A stretch of 64,000 nucleotides of DNA from assembly GCA_006937955.1 (NCBI GenBank), contig SSNP01000015.1, positions 4,980,262 to 5,044,261 of the forward strand, in the 5' to 3' direction. This stretch comes from Pachypanchax playfairii. Taxonomy: Eukaryota; Chordata; Actinopteri; Cyprinodontiformes; Aplocheilidae. The notes beneath the pieces are model-generated. The model ran no database searches and was not told where the DNA came from. It saw only the letters and a program-made list of their open reading frames with translations. Shown piece after piece: positions 26,601-41,600 of the stretch; positions within the stretch are counted from its first letter, which is position 1, and every line of letters starts with the position of its first letter. The position numbers were made by a program, and so were the translations under genes.

Positions 26601-29600
26601 GCTCGTCGTTCACAGCCACAAAGACGTAAATCGGCAGAAGTAGTTATTTCCAATTGGCTGTGACAGTCTGTGAAGGCCATGCCTCTTGCTCCTCATCCTG
26701 TTTCCGCTTCTTGCCCCCCCCCACCCCCCTGTCAGTCAGCGAATCAGTATCACACTTCGGAGACAGCTGGTTTGTGTTTACAGTCTGGAGGCTGAGGTGA
26801 GTGCACTGTGAGCATTGTCTAAACAATTTTTAGTCACCATATTCCCCTTTGGCTCAGTGTTTCCAAGAGCTAGATTTGTGGCATAGTGTCAGGACGAAGG
26901 AAAATAATTTGTTTGGCTTGCAGCAGCGTAGTGAGGGAAGAAGGGAGGAGAAATACTCAGAAGTATCTGACATAAACCATATGGCTCTGAGATGTGCAGG
27001 AAAATAATCAGAAAGTAAAATTTTGTCTTTTTCTTTGTGTTTCTGTGTACATTGTGTCAGATTTGTGCCGTAAACCGATACAGTCTGTACAGACTGAAAC
27101 ATCAGCTGCTGGTTTACTTGAACAATCTAACCTTTATGTCTTTCGCTTTGTTGACAGAAATATAATATTCATTTCAGCCACTTGATATCTCAGATTTTAT
27201 CTGGCAAAATAGAGAAGACAGCATTTTGAGATGTGCTGTAGTAAGCGTGTTCATAAAACCTGCTGAATCTACCTGTATGTATGATAATCAGCTAGCAAGT
27301 ACAGAAGTATCAGAAGGTTGATCTGCATCACAAACAGATGAGGTAGATTATGATTTGTCATTTGTGCGCTCTCCAAAACATAGAAGCTTCCTGTACTGTA
27401 CTTTTGAAGGGTTTTTGGGGACCAAAATTCTTTTTTTTATTTTAGAGAGTTGTTTTAAAAAGTTATAGGTTGCGTCGGCGATAAAATGGCTGTTTTAAGA
27501 GTTTGCCTTGGGTTATATACTTAAAAATGCATTTTGTTTGGTGTGATTAAAAAAGTTAGCCTTTAGTTCTTCTTGGAGAATAAGGACATGTTTAGAGTCG
27601 AGAGGGTTCATTTGATTAAAACTAATTGTGGCTCATTGATCATGTGCACAACTTTGTTTCAATCCGAACAATCACACAAATTGCCCTGAACAGGTTTATT
27701 TTTGGACAGATTATAGTGTTAAAATGAAATACAAGGAAAGCAGGAACAAAACACATTCAAACATCTCTAAAACTTAGGGAGCTTATGAATATTTTTTCTT
27801 AGAAATGTAAGAACCATCACAATTTAATGCAGGGGTTTTCTTAAATGTATGCAACACAGGATGTTCTTGCATTATTTTAGCTCTTACATTTCAAATATTT
27901 TATGACACCTTTACAATATACATCCTTTTCCAAACTTCTCGGGTACATTTAGAACTTCGACATGATTTTCTTACTCATGTGCATAAAGCTAACAACACAC
28001 ATATCCATATTCATTACATATGCATATTTTGGGGTGGAGGTTAGCTGTACCCCAGCATTTGACTTGTTATATTTCAGACATTTTATTTCAATGCATTTTT
28101 CCAAATGTGGATGACAGCATTTTTCCTCATGCAACATTTCCTACGATCATCCTGACTGCTTTCATGTTGGACTCATTGGTAATTTTCAGAGGTCTCCTTT
28201 ATTTGTTTCGTCTGCAGCATGACCTTTTGACTGGAACTGTTTCATCATGTTCTGCATGATGCTATTGGTATCCACACCGTCACAAAATCCACAGCTGTAA
28301 TCAATCAAATATGGTGCACCCTCATGGCTGCTTGGAAAGTCAAGTGATCAATCTGGTTATTCTTTGACCATGAATTAGCTTTTAACCTAACCTACAATGT
28401 TGCTTCGGAAGTTTGTAGGCGTTCTAAACAAACTACAGGTCAATAAAAAAAACATTTGATAAGATGCTGAAATAAACCAGGACTAACCTGGAACCAGAAA
28501 GCCAAACTAGATGAGAGAAAAGAGAATATATTGTGAGTTCCTGGTAGGCAAAGCTTTACAAGTGAAAAACAGCATACCTAGAATTTAAACAGGGAGTTTT
28601 GTGTACAGTGTGCTTCCAGGTGCTCCAATTTGAGTGACATTAAGCGTATGCCTTGGGTTCTCCTCCCCCGTTCCAAATCATGCAGCGTATCATTTTGTTG
28701 TAATGTATTCAGCTCTGATTGTTGCCAGGGAGAAAGTCTTTGAATTGGCCCATTGCAACTGTCACTAAATCGTTCCCCACCTTATTTCCTGCTCAGCACT
28801 GAACTTTTTGTGCCTGATGCACTTCCCTGCATATTTGGAGGATCAATGCAACAAGATGTGCATCTATTTCCACTGAAACCCTGTTTACCATGATGTCATG
28901 TGCTTTTCTGGAAATCTTTTACTGATTTGCAAAGCAGTGAGAAAAACTTCCCGGAGGGAGAGTAATCACACTGATGTGCCTAGATGCAGAACAGTTTCTA
29001 ACAACTGAAATTAATTAACAGAGAGAAAAGCCATCCTCAAATCACAACTTGCAACAAACCGCGTGCAGAGAAAAACAAGATGCGTCTAGTGTCCCCATAT
29101 TTCTTCCTTGTGAACTTGTCAGCATGGATGTATTAAGAGCTCCTAGCAGTGGAGTTATCCTGCTGTCACTGAAAGAAGAAGAATGGTTTTACATTTGCTG
29201 TGATATTGGAACAATCCATCCTCTGTGTGTCACTCCATAATGTCACAGTCAACAGTACCGACTAGTCTCATCTGAGCTCTGGGTTAATGCTTATTTCCTT
29301 GAGGGTCAAAGGTTATGTCACTTTTTCCTTGTGACCTTTTGTCATTTTTTATTCACCAAGGGCTTTTTTTCTCCACCTTATCTTTGTTGTATTGAGTTGT
29401 TTCAAGTCATCCAGTAAAAGTGAAGGAAAAAAAAACTCTGAATACAAGTCTGACAGTCGCTTCAAGGCACAAGGATGAAAAATGAACACTCTTCCAGATG
29501 GCGCACTGTGTAATTGTGGTTTGATGATTGTTTGTGATTAAAATGCCAACTTTTTAGACTATCATTAAACTAATCACAATTCTTATGCAATCTACTGGAT

Positions 29601-32600
29601 GCTGATCTTTTTTTTTCGTTTTTTTGACGACCAAGCCTTCGTAATATATTTAAAATACAAGCGAGCAATAGGCCTTTGAAACTCAACTTGATGTGTTTTT
29701 AAATAAGATAGGTTGAATTAATTTCAGACAAGCAATTTTTTTCAAACTGTTTCACGTTTGCTAAAATAAACATGTTATACCAAAATATTACTCTTTTAAT
29801 TAGTACTTCACATAGTATTTTGACAGTTCTAACATATTTAAACAACATAAGTACATTTCACAGCTGATTTGAAGTAGGGTCTGCACAAGGGCATGTTGGT
29901 TAGACCTGTGCCTTGCAGCCCACCTGCTATCCAATGATCACTAGTAATAGGCACCAATCCCATGTGACATGGATCAGGGTCAAGTGGGTATAGAAAATGG
30001 ATGGATGGGTTAGTGACAAATCAGATAGATCTCGAATATATTTATTAACCAGAATCAGAATCGTATTTATTGCCAAGTATCATTTGTGCAACATAAGGAA
30101 TTTGACTTGGGTGAAGGACATAGACACCCAAAGCCCAATAACAGAGAATTTAACATAAATCCCACTAAACAAAATCAGATGGATGGTATCAGAGATGTGA
30201 ATAATTATTGGTGTTGGTAATTTTTGGTGTTGTTCATATTGCTCTCCCATCACAACCAAAGATCCTGGTATTTTTTCTAATGACCTGCAGATGTGGTAAT
30301 TTATAACATTCAGCAAACTAAGGGACAAAAGAGGGGGGTTGGGGGGTGGGGCGGGGAGGAGTATAGTTTCTCAGTGGAAAGCAGAATAATGAGATAAACA
30401 ATTTCAAGACACTACATGCATTCCTATGCCTGCTTGGTTGTCAGTTCTGCTTCCCCTATTTTCTTCTACTTCTGTCCTCCTCTTCTTCCTCCTTGAGCAT
30501 TGCTCCTTCCCTTCCTCCCTCTCCCATGGGAAAGTGTTTGAATGTGCAGACAGATTTACAAAGGAGTTGTTGAAGTTTCCTGCAGAAAGCTTTAATGACC
30601 AATGATATGTTTCCTCTTTATAAAACACATTATGCAAATGAAAAAAAAGACAATACGTGTAGTTTCATGCCATTTCCATGAGCACAACATTGCACTATTT
30701 TCTTTTTGTCTTTTTGCATACTCTATACTGAAGCACAGTTTTATATAGAAATATATGTGTATTTTTTTTTATCAGTACTGTAACCAAAGATACAAAAAAA
30801 AACCAACAATTTATCCATCCATCCATCTTTCCATTTCATCCACCTCCAGCCTGTCTGGGACTGGGGTGTAATGCCCAGACCTCCTTCTCCCCAGCCTCCT
30901 CTTCCAGCTCATCTATAGGGAATGTAAGGTGTTCCCCAGGCCAACTATGAGATATAATCTCTCCAGCGAGTCTTGGGTCTGCCCAGAGGTCCAGAGGCCA
31001 ACCTTACCAGATGTCCAAACTCCCACAACTGGTTCTTTTCTATGTGGAGATGCAGCAGCCCTATTTGATGCGCATTTCATTTAGCCAAACCCATCACTCT
31101 ATCCTTGAGGGTGATTTCAACCATCTATCCCTACTTATAAACAAGAACCTGAGCTAAATGAACTGCCTCAACCTGGGGCAGATGTTCAATCAAGAGCTGG
31201 TAACCTAAGACCTAAATAGGCATGCAAGACAGGCATTTATTGAGCAGTCTAAATGCTGAATGAGTAACATTAAATTAATAATATTAAAGACCAACTGGTC
31301 AAGAGGTAATATGAGAGGTTGGGTACACCCTGGACATAAGAATGACTGCTGTGAATGCATTTACACTCAATTTAGAATCACCAATAAACCAATTAATACG
31401 TGTTTAACTGTGTGAGGAAACTGAAATACCTGAAAAAACCCACCTTCAGAGAGAACTTGCTGAAAGGCGCCAGCCTAGATTTACACCAGATTGTACAATC
31501 AAAATTTGTTTCAATTATTTCATTCCTGGAAGTATTTTAACTTTAAAGGTCAGAAATAATCAAAATGATAGACATTTTATTATGGGATTTAGGCCAACTC
31601 ATAAGCCATTTTTTCATTTTTTTTCTTTGGAAAATTCCCTTGTTTAAGTTCTCGGGCTATTACAGAAGTATTACATGAGGTGCACTGTTAGAAAACAGAA
31701 GAAGAGACTCCAGGAGCTGAAGAAGAGGATAAACCTGAGACGCAAAGGAAAACAGAGAGACTCAGAAGAGGGACTAGAGATAATTAAAAGGATCTTCTGA
31801 GTGATATAGCCCTTAGCATTGGGACTCCTTATTCATTTACACACTTATAAATGCTGTTTCGCACACACACACATTAAAACCAGATAATATACCTGCTACC
31901 CGTTACTATGAGGACATAAATCTCCGCCTGCACCACACCCAGATATGAATATTACTTATGCAAAGCACAACAAGATTTAACTCATTTACATACCAGCAAT
32001 CTACAGGCAATTTGTAACAATCAAGCCTGAAAAATTTGTTATTATGCAACTCAAATTGATATTTTGGGCTTAATATGATATTTTGTGTTTCCTGAGAACA
32101 ATACAATAACACACTTTGGGCTTTTTATGTCAAATTGAAAAATGTACATGATGTTAATGAAATGTTTCTTTCCTCCCTGTTCATTTATACCACAGACACA
32201 CACATGCACAGAATAAATGAGCACATACAGCTCATCTCTCAGACCTGAGGAATGACTAATGTGTGGATATCATAGGTAAAAATAGTTGGTAGTTTTATTG
32301 AAAAATGAAACACAAAAAAGGTCAACTGTAAGTGTAAATCTTTGTTGGTGTGTAAAGAAATTTAATGTAACCAGGAAGGACATTTTGTAAGAAAGTTCTG
32401 CCTTCATACTGACATAAATGAACAGCATGTGACATCAGTATTTTTGCAAAACTGACAGGAGTAAAAATTGGCTTTATAAGCTCGGTGCATGATAGCAGCA
32501 CCATGTCCTCGAGCTGTATCTTTGAAGATGAAATAAGAGGTATGCTTTACTCTAATGCACAAAAATCCTCAGCTGCTGTGAGCTAGCTTTGCTTGCTTTT

Positions 32601-35600
32601 AACCATAACTGGAAAAAAAAAAAATCTTTAAAATCACAGATGAGGAAATTTATTCCAATCTAATCAGTTTGTTTTCTACATTGATTATTTACTTCACTGT
32701 CAATGCAATGTGAGGCTTATAAATGATTAAGCTTGGCTTACTACTACTGGTTCTTAGCTTTGGTATTTTATATTCTATATTTTATGAGATGTTTATTCTG
32801 TTAGATTTCAATGTGGTTTGATACACTGTGAGTCTGGATGTGTTGAAGGCTGTAACTGTCTGATTTTCATCCTATTGATGAAACAACCTCATCATGTTGG
32901 GTCTTCTCTTTTCTGTCTTTAATGACGAATGTATAGACCAATAAGCATACACTTTTACATACGTTTATGCTATATTTTATCCTAGAGGCCTTCAAGATAA
33001 ATACATGCTCTCTGAATTCATTTGCAGTTTATGGAATGAATCAGACCTGAAAAAGTTGCATTTTTGTTGTGGTAAACATGCCAAACATGTAAATAACAGG
33101 TAATTGAAGATTAACTGATTTGTAATATTTTTACAGACTTGTGTGTGTCTATATCGGCAGATCGGCACTTGACTTCATTTTAATTGTGAGTCAGGACTTA
33201 TTAAAGTATATTGTAAATTTAAACCGAGACAAATTTGTAAGAGTTTTGCTGATCGCTGTCGTTTGTTGCCTCCCGTGTGTCGAGCCCCTTACATGGAATG
33301 TGTGGACTCCAACTAAAATGTACTATTTCATGATTAAAGGTGGAATCTTGTTGTTCATGTGTCTTTAAAAATCACTGGCATTTTCTCTAGATACCTATCA
33401 TATTGGCCACAGATCAATTATGCAGAGTTATTAGCTATATCTAAAGGCCACTTCTAATTTAATGATATCTTTGCTTTGAAGTTATTTATTCTTATCATTT
33501 CAAAAACTTTAAAGGCAGTTCTCATTCTCTGGTTTAATCATATAAAATAACAAAACACATATAAATCATGTGCATCTTCCAAATTCAAACTGAGATTGTC
33601 ATTTAAAACAGGAAGAATCCCACCAACAATATTCATGCTTACTGCCATTTGAGTAGAGGTCTTTTTCCCTTATGGGTCTTTACCAAATACTGTACACATG
33701 CATCCTATATGCCATGAAAAATGTCTCGCTAAAGGTCTCCCATCAAAATGTCAAGAGAAAATAAATCGAATACAACCAGACACACACATGCCTTTTTTTT
33801 ATACCCTGTCTGTACTTTGAGTGTAAAAGCGTCTCAGGATGAGGGGGTTATTTAATTGACAGCTGGCTCACTAACTGGTTCCTTTTCACTGACAGATGAG
33901 GAAGTTTTTGCACTAATAGCCATTGGACATCTGCACGTCTTGTCAGTTTTTTCCTTGAGGTATTTTTAAGAGTGTGTGCTGAGACATCGGGTGTGATGTA
34001 GGAGTGCTGTCAGTCTGATGTCTTATATTCTGGCTGTCACACTTTTTTTCCCCCACTCACACGAAGTTCCACTTATAAATAAACATCTCTATGTAGTGTT
34101 CTTATTGATTTGCATTTCTTTTAGGTTTGATATTTGCAGTAAGAGATAAATTAATGAAACATATTAGATTAATTATCACCTCCAGTTTTCCTTTATTTTG
34201 TTTCCTTGTATCAGAATATACATGTAATATAATTTTGACACAATACGTAGCAATCTTTGAAACATAAGTATAAAACTCTGTGTAAAATGCTCACAGAAAG
34301 CATTCAAACTGTTTTTGGTTACATATTTTATCTTCATTCTCTCTCTGGATTTGCTTGTTTGAGACAAATCAACCAGCATCAGTATCTGCTGATCTGATGC
34401 TGCTCTGTTGGCATTGATCAGACTAGAGGTATCCAATGTCTTTGTGTGTGTGGACTGTGTGTGTGAGGAAAGTGTTGCACCATGTGTAGCTCTGCTGCAT
34501 GCTGAGAAGGCAGCTATCTCCAGAGGTTCTGTAATAGAGCGAGTACTGTTGCCCACCTCTCATTGCCGTGGGGGATGGAGGCAGTGTTGGATGGAGTGGA
34601 TGGATGGATGCAGAGGGGGGAAAGAAAGTGAATATCCACTGTTAACTTGCATATGTATGAAATCCCATCTGTTTTACTTGCCCTTGACTCCACAGATCAC
34701 ACACCTTACTAGTTAAAATTAATTGAATTGTATCCCTTCAGGAGATATCTAGCACTATGTACTGGACTTGTGCTGGACTGGTTTAGTAGAGGTTTTTCAT
34801 CCAGTTATTTATCCATTTCATCAGTCTCTGATTTTTTTTTTTAGAATGAAGAGATTTTTTTGTTGCCCTTCCAGACACCAAACCATCCTCCAAAAGTCTT
34901 CACCTCACTCTGCGTGCAGATGTACTCACACCAGCCTGCTGCCACCGCTGAGCGAGCTCTGCACTAGATCCCGCTGCTGAATAAACTATAGGAGATGTTT
35001 ACTTTTTACTTATATCGTTTTGTTTTATACGATTCTGTTCAGTCAACAATCCATTTGTAATATCTTTCTTCTCAACTCTGATCAGTGGATCCATGTGCTC
35101 ATCTAAGATGTGTTTGGATTAATATTTTTTTCTTACCATATTTGCGATGTTTTGAGCCACACATATAAAAAAATATTACTCTTCTAACACAATAGATTAA
35201 ATATTATGTATCATTTGATTATGTGTTTTATAAACATGTATAAACACAACCACAGTGCAAACTGATGGTTACAGTGAATACTGACATGACATAGGAGGAA
35301 AATTGATCACCTTCCATAGACAAATCCTGTGCAAACATTTTTGATTGCCAGAAATGTTTGAAAAATTTGTAATTTAATCATGGTATTAAAGCCTACACAG
35401 CTGGACTGACAGTGAGCTACAAAGCAAATTGGTGAATGGACCCTAAATGTCTCCTTGGTGCTCCAGGCAGTTTCAGAGCCTCATGTGAGACACTGTGGTT
35501 GATTTAAATCTGCTTTAAAATAACTTTCATTAAGGATGCACATATTCTCTTTGCTCAGACTGTAGCACATTCTTTGAAATGTACCTACTCATGTAATGTG

Positions 35601-38600
35601 TTTAAATCATTGCTAATAGAAGCCAAACTTGATGAAAACTTTGCAGAGTAATTTGACATGGAACAGAATGCTGGTACCATTTTCAGCTATAGACAAGTGC
35701 CAGATGTCAGCAGGAATGTTGAATCCAGACATGCACTGTAGCTATAATAGACAATCAGTGCCTCCTTCCTGAGATTGTATAGAGAATACGAACAACACAG
35801 CACCATCCAATAACTCCCAAAAGCTGGTACCAAATTGGTTGTAGGAGACAGAAGTGAAAGAAGCTTCACACTCTCATGAACACGCAGTGGGCAGTGTGTG
35901 CTGCACAATGTTTACACTATAAACAGTGTGCCATGTTTAATAGCCTCCCACCTCTCTTCACTCCCATTTGGTTTCTGAAACAACACCAGGGCTTTAACAA
36001 GCTATGCATGTTAGCTGCTATACTATTAGCTTGTTAAGCCACAGGCCTCTCTTTGAGACATCTGCTGGAAAATGGCAATAATTAATTAAATGTGTCTCAG
36101 CAACTACAAAGCTTATTTGAATATATACCACATAAGGTATGGTTATAGTTGCATGAAGTTTAATTTCACTCTTCTTTGGCTGATGGTTAACTAAGTTTTG
36201 TAGCTACAATGATTAGATTAATGTGGAGCCTGAGATTTCAGACAATATATTGTTTGTTTGGTTAGCATAAGTTAGCATGATTGCTGCTATCAGCCACTTT
36301 TTTAAATCCTATGTGTCTTTCCTGCATTTTCATTTTGTTGCTTGATCTTAGAATTGGGTTTGGTTTACTTAGAAATTGTAAATGGTAAAGTTGTAACATT
36401 TTGTTTACTAAATGCAGCTGCCCAGTACTGGGAAAGCTTGGGTTGTAAGGGTTTAATCATAAGTTACTTTCAACACAAACACCCGCTGGGTCTAATCAAG
36501 GGTTTCAGTCCTAGTAAAGCTCACTGTTCCTTACCTTGTAAACTACTAAAAGGTATGTCTCCCCCTCACACATTTAAACCCCCAAGCAGTTGTATTTTTA
36601 TTTCAAGCAGAGTGGAAGATAACCGTACATCCAGCACCAAACCAATTAATTTGGACTCATGCCGCCATGTGAAACATTGACTGGAGATTAGGAAAATGAA
36701 AGTCAGCCATGTTTAGATGAAAAGACTTGGAGGGATGTGAAACTTGGTGGTTTATTGTGTTTGTGTGTTGTACTGAAGCATCAGTGATGTGACCTCGACT
36801 CAACCTAGACTCTTTCTTCTATCTGTTTTTTGTTTCCCTGCAGACTTAAAAGAAACTTTTTCTCCACAAAGTGTGAAGGACGTCTTTTATTTTTTTTTTC
36901 TCCATAATGCCAAAACTGTCTTTCCAGAGATGGTGTGTGTATCTAAATGCTCACTTTCTATCCTCCTTTGTGATTCTAGACATTACTAGGTCTTAACCTG
37001 CTGGAGGGATTACAGTGAGCTAATTATGAGCTATCTCTATATATTTGCTGCTGATTTTTATTCACACAAAGCTTAGCTGTGTAATATGCCTTAATCACTT
37101 TCACACTACGTAGCATACATCACTATATCTTGCTCATTATTTACACAGCTGAAATGAAATATGATCCACTTTAAAGCGTCATAGTAAGAAAATAGTAAGA
37201 AAAATCAACCCTCTTTTACCCAGCTGCACCTCTTCTCTCTCTCTGCAATGCATCATTGAAGACTCTATTATGCATTGAGCACATTGTTGGACAGAAATGG
37301 GAAAACAGCATTGGCTCTATTGAGGAAACCGACCTATTAAGGAAGCTATTTTCTGGAGCAGTGCAAGATTTGAGTTGGCTTTGAAGGGCAAATTGACACC
37401 TTGGTTGGAGAAAAGCATTTGAAAAAAATATTAAAGCCTCTTTGTTTAAAGCAATCAATTCTTCTTGTCAACACGTTGTACTGCTTGGTTAATGGAATTG
37501 TATTTGTGGCAATGTGGAAACTACTGTTTAAAACCTAGTAGTAGAAATGATCTTATTCTCTACTTTGGAATACTATGGAAAATATGTGTCACACTAGCAT
37601 GATGCTACCTTGTGATGGGGTTAGAGCCTGGGTATGAGGCCAGTGTGGTCTTGCTTTAAATTGCTAACATCCAAGCCATGATGGTGTGGTTGGGCTCTAA
37701 GTCCATCATTAATACACTGCCACCATTTTCAATCTAGGACCCAGATATGCCACCATCAATGATAAACCACCGCAACATTACTATAGATGTATTGTACATG
37801 CTCAAAACTTCCAAATACCGTTCACACCCTAGCACATGTGGCATTCAGTTCCACACTAAGACACTTGGTAAATCCTTATGTGTGAGCTAGTATTTAGTAA
37901 TTTCTTATCTTACTGTGATGCAAGGTCATCGGCCAGAAATCTTTTGGCAGAACTGGCAGAACGTGACCAAGTGGAACAAGTGTTTGCATGTCCCTTCATC
38001 CATCTGCATCTCTATGTCGCCGGGATGACAGTATGCTGTTTATCAACCCGGCTGGGTTTTAAAATAATCTATTTAGCAGTGTGTTCATTTTGCTCCTTCC
38101 CACCCCCCCCTGCCCATCAGAGCAGCTGTCTCCGCTGCACACGTTGCAGCAAGCCAACCTTAACAATTTCGTTGCACTACTGCTAAAACCAATTAAATTT
38201 ACGGCAAAGAAATGCTGTGATTTAAAAACGGCTCCGTCCCCCCACCTTCTTTGTTTCCCTCCAGTGTGCACTCATGTGTGCCTTTGTGTTTGGATGCCAC
38301 CAAGGGCAATGTTGAGAGCCGATCAGGTGGGAATGTGACATACTTGCTGCTTGCGTGCGAGCCTGTCTGTCTGCTAATCCATATGGGCGCAGCTCTAATT
38401 AAATCCAGCAGCTCAACCATTCACACCACTGACTGCTTGGCACTGAGCAAAGAAATCTGTTGGTGCTCTGTCTGGTAATATGACAAAAGCAGCAGGGAGT
38501 GGTTTTTGGGGGTACATGCTGGTGTTAGTGAGAAAGAGAATGTTTTGGTGCTTCAAATTTGAGTTTTAAAAGAAAAAATCTATATATTCGGTGAAAGGAA

Positions 38601-41600
38601 ATCAGACTGGCTACTTATAATGGATATTTCTAGGTATTTATATAAGATGCTAGCTTGATTGGTAGAGTTAATAGCAGAGGGGTCATCATGTCATGTGAAG
38701 CCTCCTCCCTGTGCCAACTCTGCTGGGACAGACTAGTAGGCTACACGTCTCTCTATAGAAGTGGGTGCCCCTCTCAGCAATTTCCAGACCTTATCGGATC
38801 TAAACAGCATAAATGTGTGCCTTCCCTCCCCCTGACCCTGTTGCTCCCCAAAGCTTTTTCCAGCCCTACTCCACCAGCACAGTGGAAACCCATTACTGTG
38901 TTACGATTGAGGTGGTTTTGTCCCCAGATTTATCCCCTGAGTGCACCCCTTCCAATTTTGCTTTCCAGTCTTGTTTGGCAGGAAATGCTGTTTTGCACTC
39001 TTTGTGTATGCAGATTTCCACGAGTAAGGGCACTTGTCTCCATGGATTTTTAAATTGTCCCTCTGATGTGTATTCTGCCAGTAATTTCACAGAAAATGTG
39101 TTTATGTTCTCTGCTCAATGTGTGATGGTACGCTTGATTAGTCTTTGCTGCTTGGGAGGGCAAATGTGTTGGTTTATTGGTGTTGTGTTAACAGGATAAA
39201 GATTTATAGGGGGCAGGTCAGCATGTGTTCTGTAGTTCACACAACACATAGATAGATAAATGGAAACTGGGTCCATTTCTCACTGTCCAGACTTGGCTGT
39301 GTTGCTGTGTACCTGTGGAGTGCAGAGCCCAGCAGAGATGTGACAGTTTGTCCCTGTCAGTTCCTTATCAGGTCGTCTATCACACTTGTCCCTGTGAGCC
39401 CCCTGCAAGCACTACTAGCTCTACTGCTGCTTCAGTCCTTCACTAAAGGAGAATGCAAAACTGAGAATGATGAACACTGTCTGAATCCCTGCGGTTTGCT
39501 TTCACACCTTTTGAGAAAATCTATCTTTGGCTGACGTTGTTGCTGTAATGAAGAACTCAAGGGTTCAATATCCCATCGAGAAGGCAAAGACTCCAAAGAG
39601 TCAAGAGAGATATTTTACACTCTAGTGAGAATTATTAGCTCTCCTGCATCAGCTTACTTCTATTTTTTCATTTGATCAAAGGTTTAGTTTTAAGCTGAAG
39701 CACATTTTTATTGATAAAATAAGGTTTTACTGACAGAGTGTAAAATATTCTCGTCATGGTCTCCAGATCTAAAAAGGTTTGATTTTTAGTTTTGTAAAAA
39801 CTATTACTTTTTGAAAATGTACTGCTTCTAATTGCCTTTGGTAAACTGCTTTAATTTATTATTTAACCTAAACCACTTCTTTTTACCTTGAGATTTCTGC
39901 ATAACAACTCATCCTATTAAATCCTAATATTTTGGAGATAAATTCCCTAATATCATACAAACATAATTCCTGTTGTGATTTATACTTACTGACAAAATGT
40001 AAGCACCTAGAAGATGCGGTGGAAACTGCATAGAACTATTCATGTTTAAAGGTCATATGACTGCATTGATATCATTACAATATCAGATCAAAAGGATAAC
40101 AGAGGTTAGTACATATCTCAGTGTGATGGGCACAACTTTAGTTAGTAAAAGAGGAAAAAGAAAAACAATTCAAATGCTTATTTTACTTAATGTGTTTAAC
40201 CTTTTAAAGAGGCCATTTCGTACAAATTTCAGGACTTTGTGGTTATTTCTTGAGTATTAACCTGTAATATGAAACATTGTATATCTAAAAAAACATCAGG
40301 AAACACTAATTAACAGATATTTCAATCTGTCTGCATTAAAATTCGGGTGCTCCTTCTGTCAGGCCTCGAGCAGCAGCTCGTTCATATTCATTATTCTATT
40401 TTTTTGGACTCTGGCTAACAAACTTGCCTATAAGAACAAGGTATATTGTTTCCTGCCCCGCTGTGCATGGCAACATCAGACGTACTCTCTTCCTGTTTGC
40501 TACGTCTTACAGCAAACAGGTTGATTTTTGGTTGATTGGTAGATTTTTCTGTAAAGTGCCTTGAAATGACTTTGTCATGAACTGGCGCTTTATAAATAAA
40601 TAAACTTGAAACTTGAAACAGCTACAGCTTTTAGCCAGCAGCATGCTAGGTGTGGTTTCAACTGCAGGAGCTGATGAATACTAATGAACAAAGGAGTTGT
40701 GATGAAACAGATACAGGCCGTTAGAACTCGGGAGAACTCGGATTTTATCGCCACCTGCGTAGTTTGAGAGATTAAAACTGAAAGAGAAGTTGTTGACCTG
40801 TTTTCACAACCATTATGAAGGTAAGAACACCTGTGGAGCTAAAATATTCAACAGAAACCTCAGAAAAAATGTTTTTAATGGAAGGACCTCTTTAAAAAGG
40901 CACCAACTCTCACTGAAGAAGCGTCAGAAGACAAATTGCCCATGCGAGAGAGAAGGGTCTAAGGTAGCAGGTCATGTAGAGCAAAGCAGAATTTGTCTGG
41001 AGTTCAAGGCAGCTTTCAGAGTAAAGTGGACAAACACTGAAGCCCTCAGGTTACTGAAAAACAACTTTAATTTACTCATGCCAAACATCTATATTGGAAC
41101 AGTATGGCATGGATTCATTGCTTCCACCATTCTGCCAGTGTGAAATCTCTCTACAATGCCTCCTCTGTGTCTGGTGACCATAATTCATTGTTTTGACTGA
41201 CACATTAGCTGCTAGTAATATATAAGCATTGTTCCTTGCAGACAGAATTGTTCACTGAATTACATTTTCTGGTGATTTCCTCGTGGACAAAATTTGTTGC
41301 ACAAAATTAAAGGAAAAAAAAAAAAAATCATCTTGTTCACTTGGTAAGTGCTGAGTCTACCAAAAGTAGCAGCAGTTTCCCTGGAACACACACTGAAGTA
41401 ATTATCATGTTTAATAATAGCTTGCATGGACAAGGGAAAGTAAAACTTCAGCATTTTATAAAACAATAAGATAAAAAACCCTATTGCTTTTGCTCCTCTT
41501 GATAGTGAAAGATTGTATCATATAAAAGAACTAGTAAAATTTCAATCTCACCGGTGATCCTTGTGCTTTTACAACTACATTGCTTAGCTAGTATTTTTTA

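Noticed and set aside
34176..34556. 126-codon open frame on the - strand in intron 2
   Set aside because: No recognisable family, no promoter or splice evidence.
38655..39199. Overlapping frames of 132 and 128 codons in intron 2
   Set aside because: No conserved motif; two frames open together suggests locally stop-poor sequence rather than a gene.
40790..41143. 117-codon open frame
   Set aside because: It starts inside the TTAA-flanked repeat and runs out of it; no domain.
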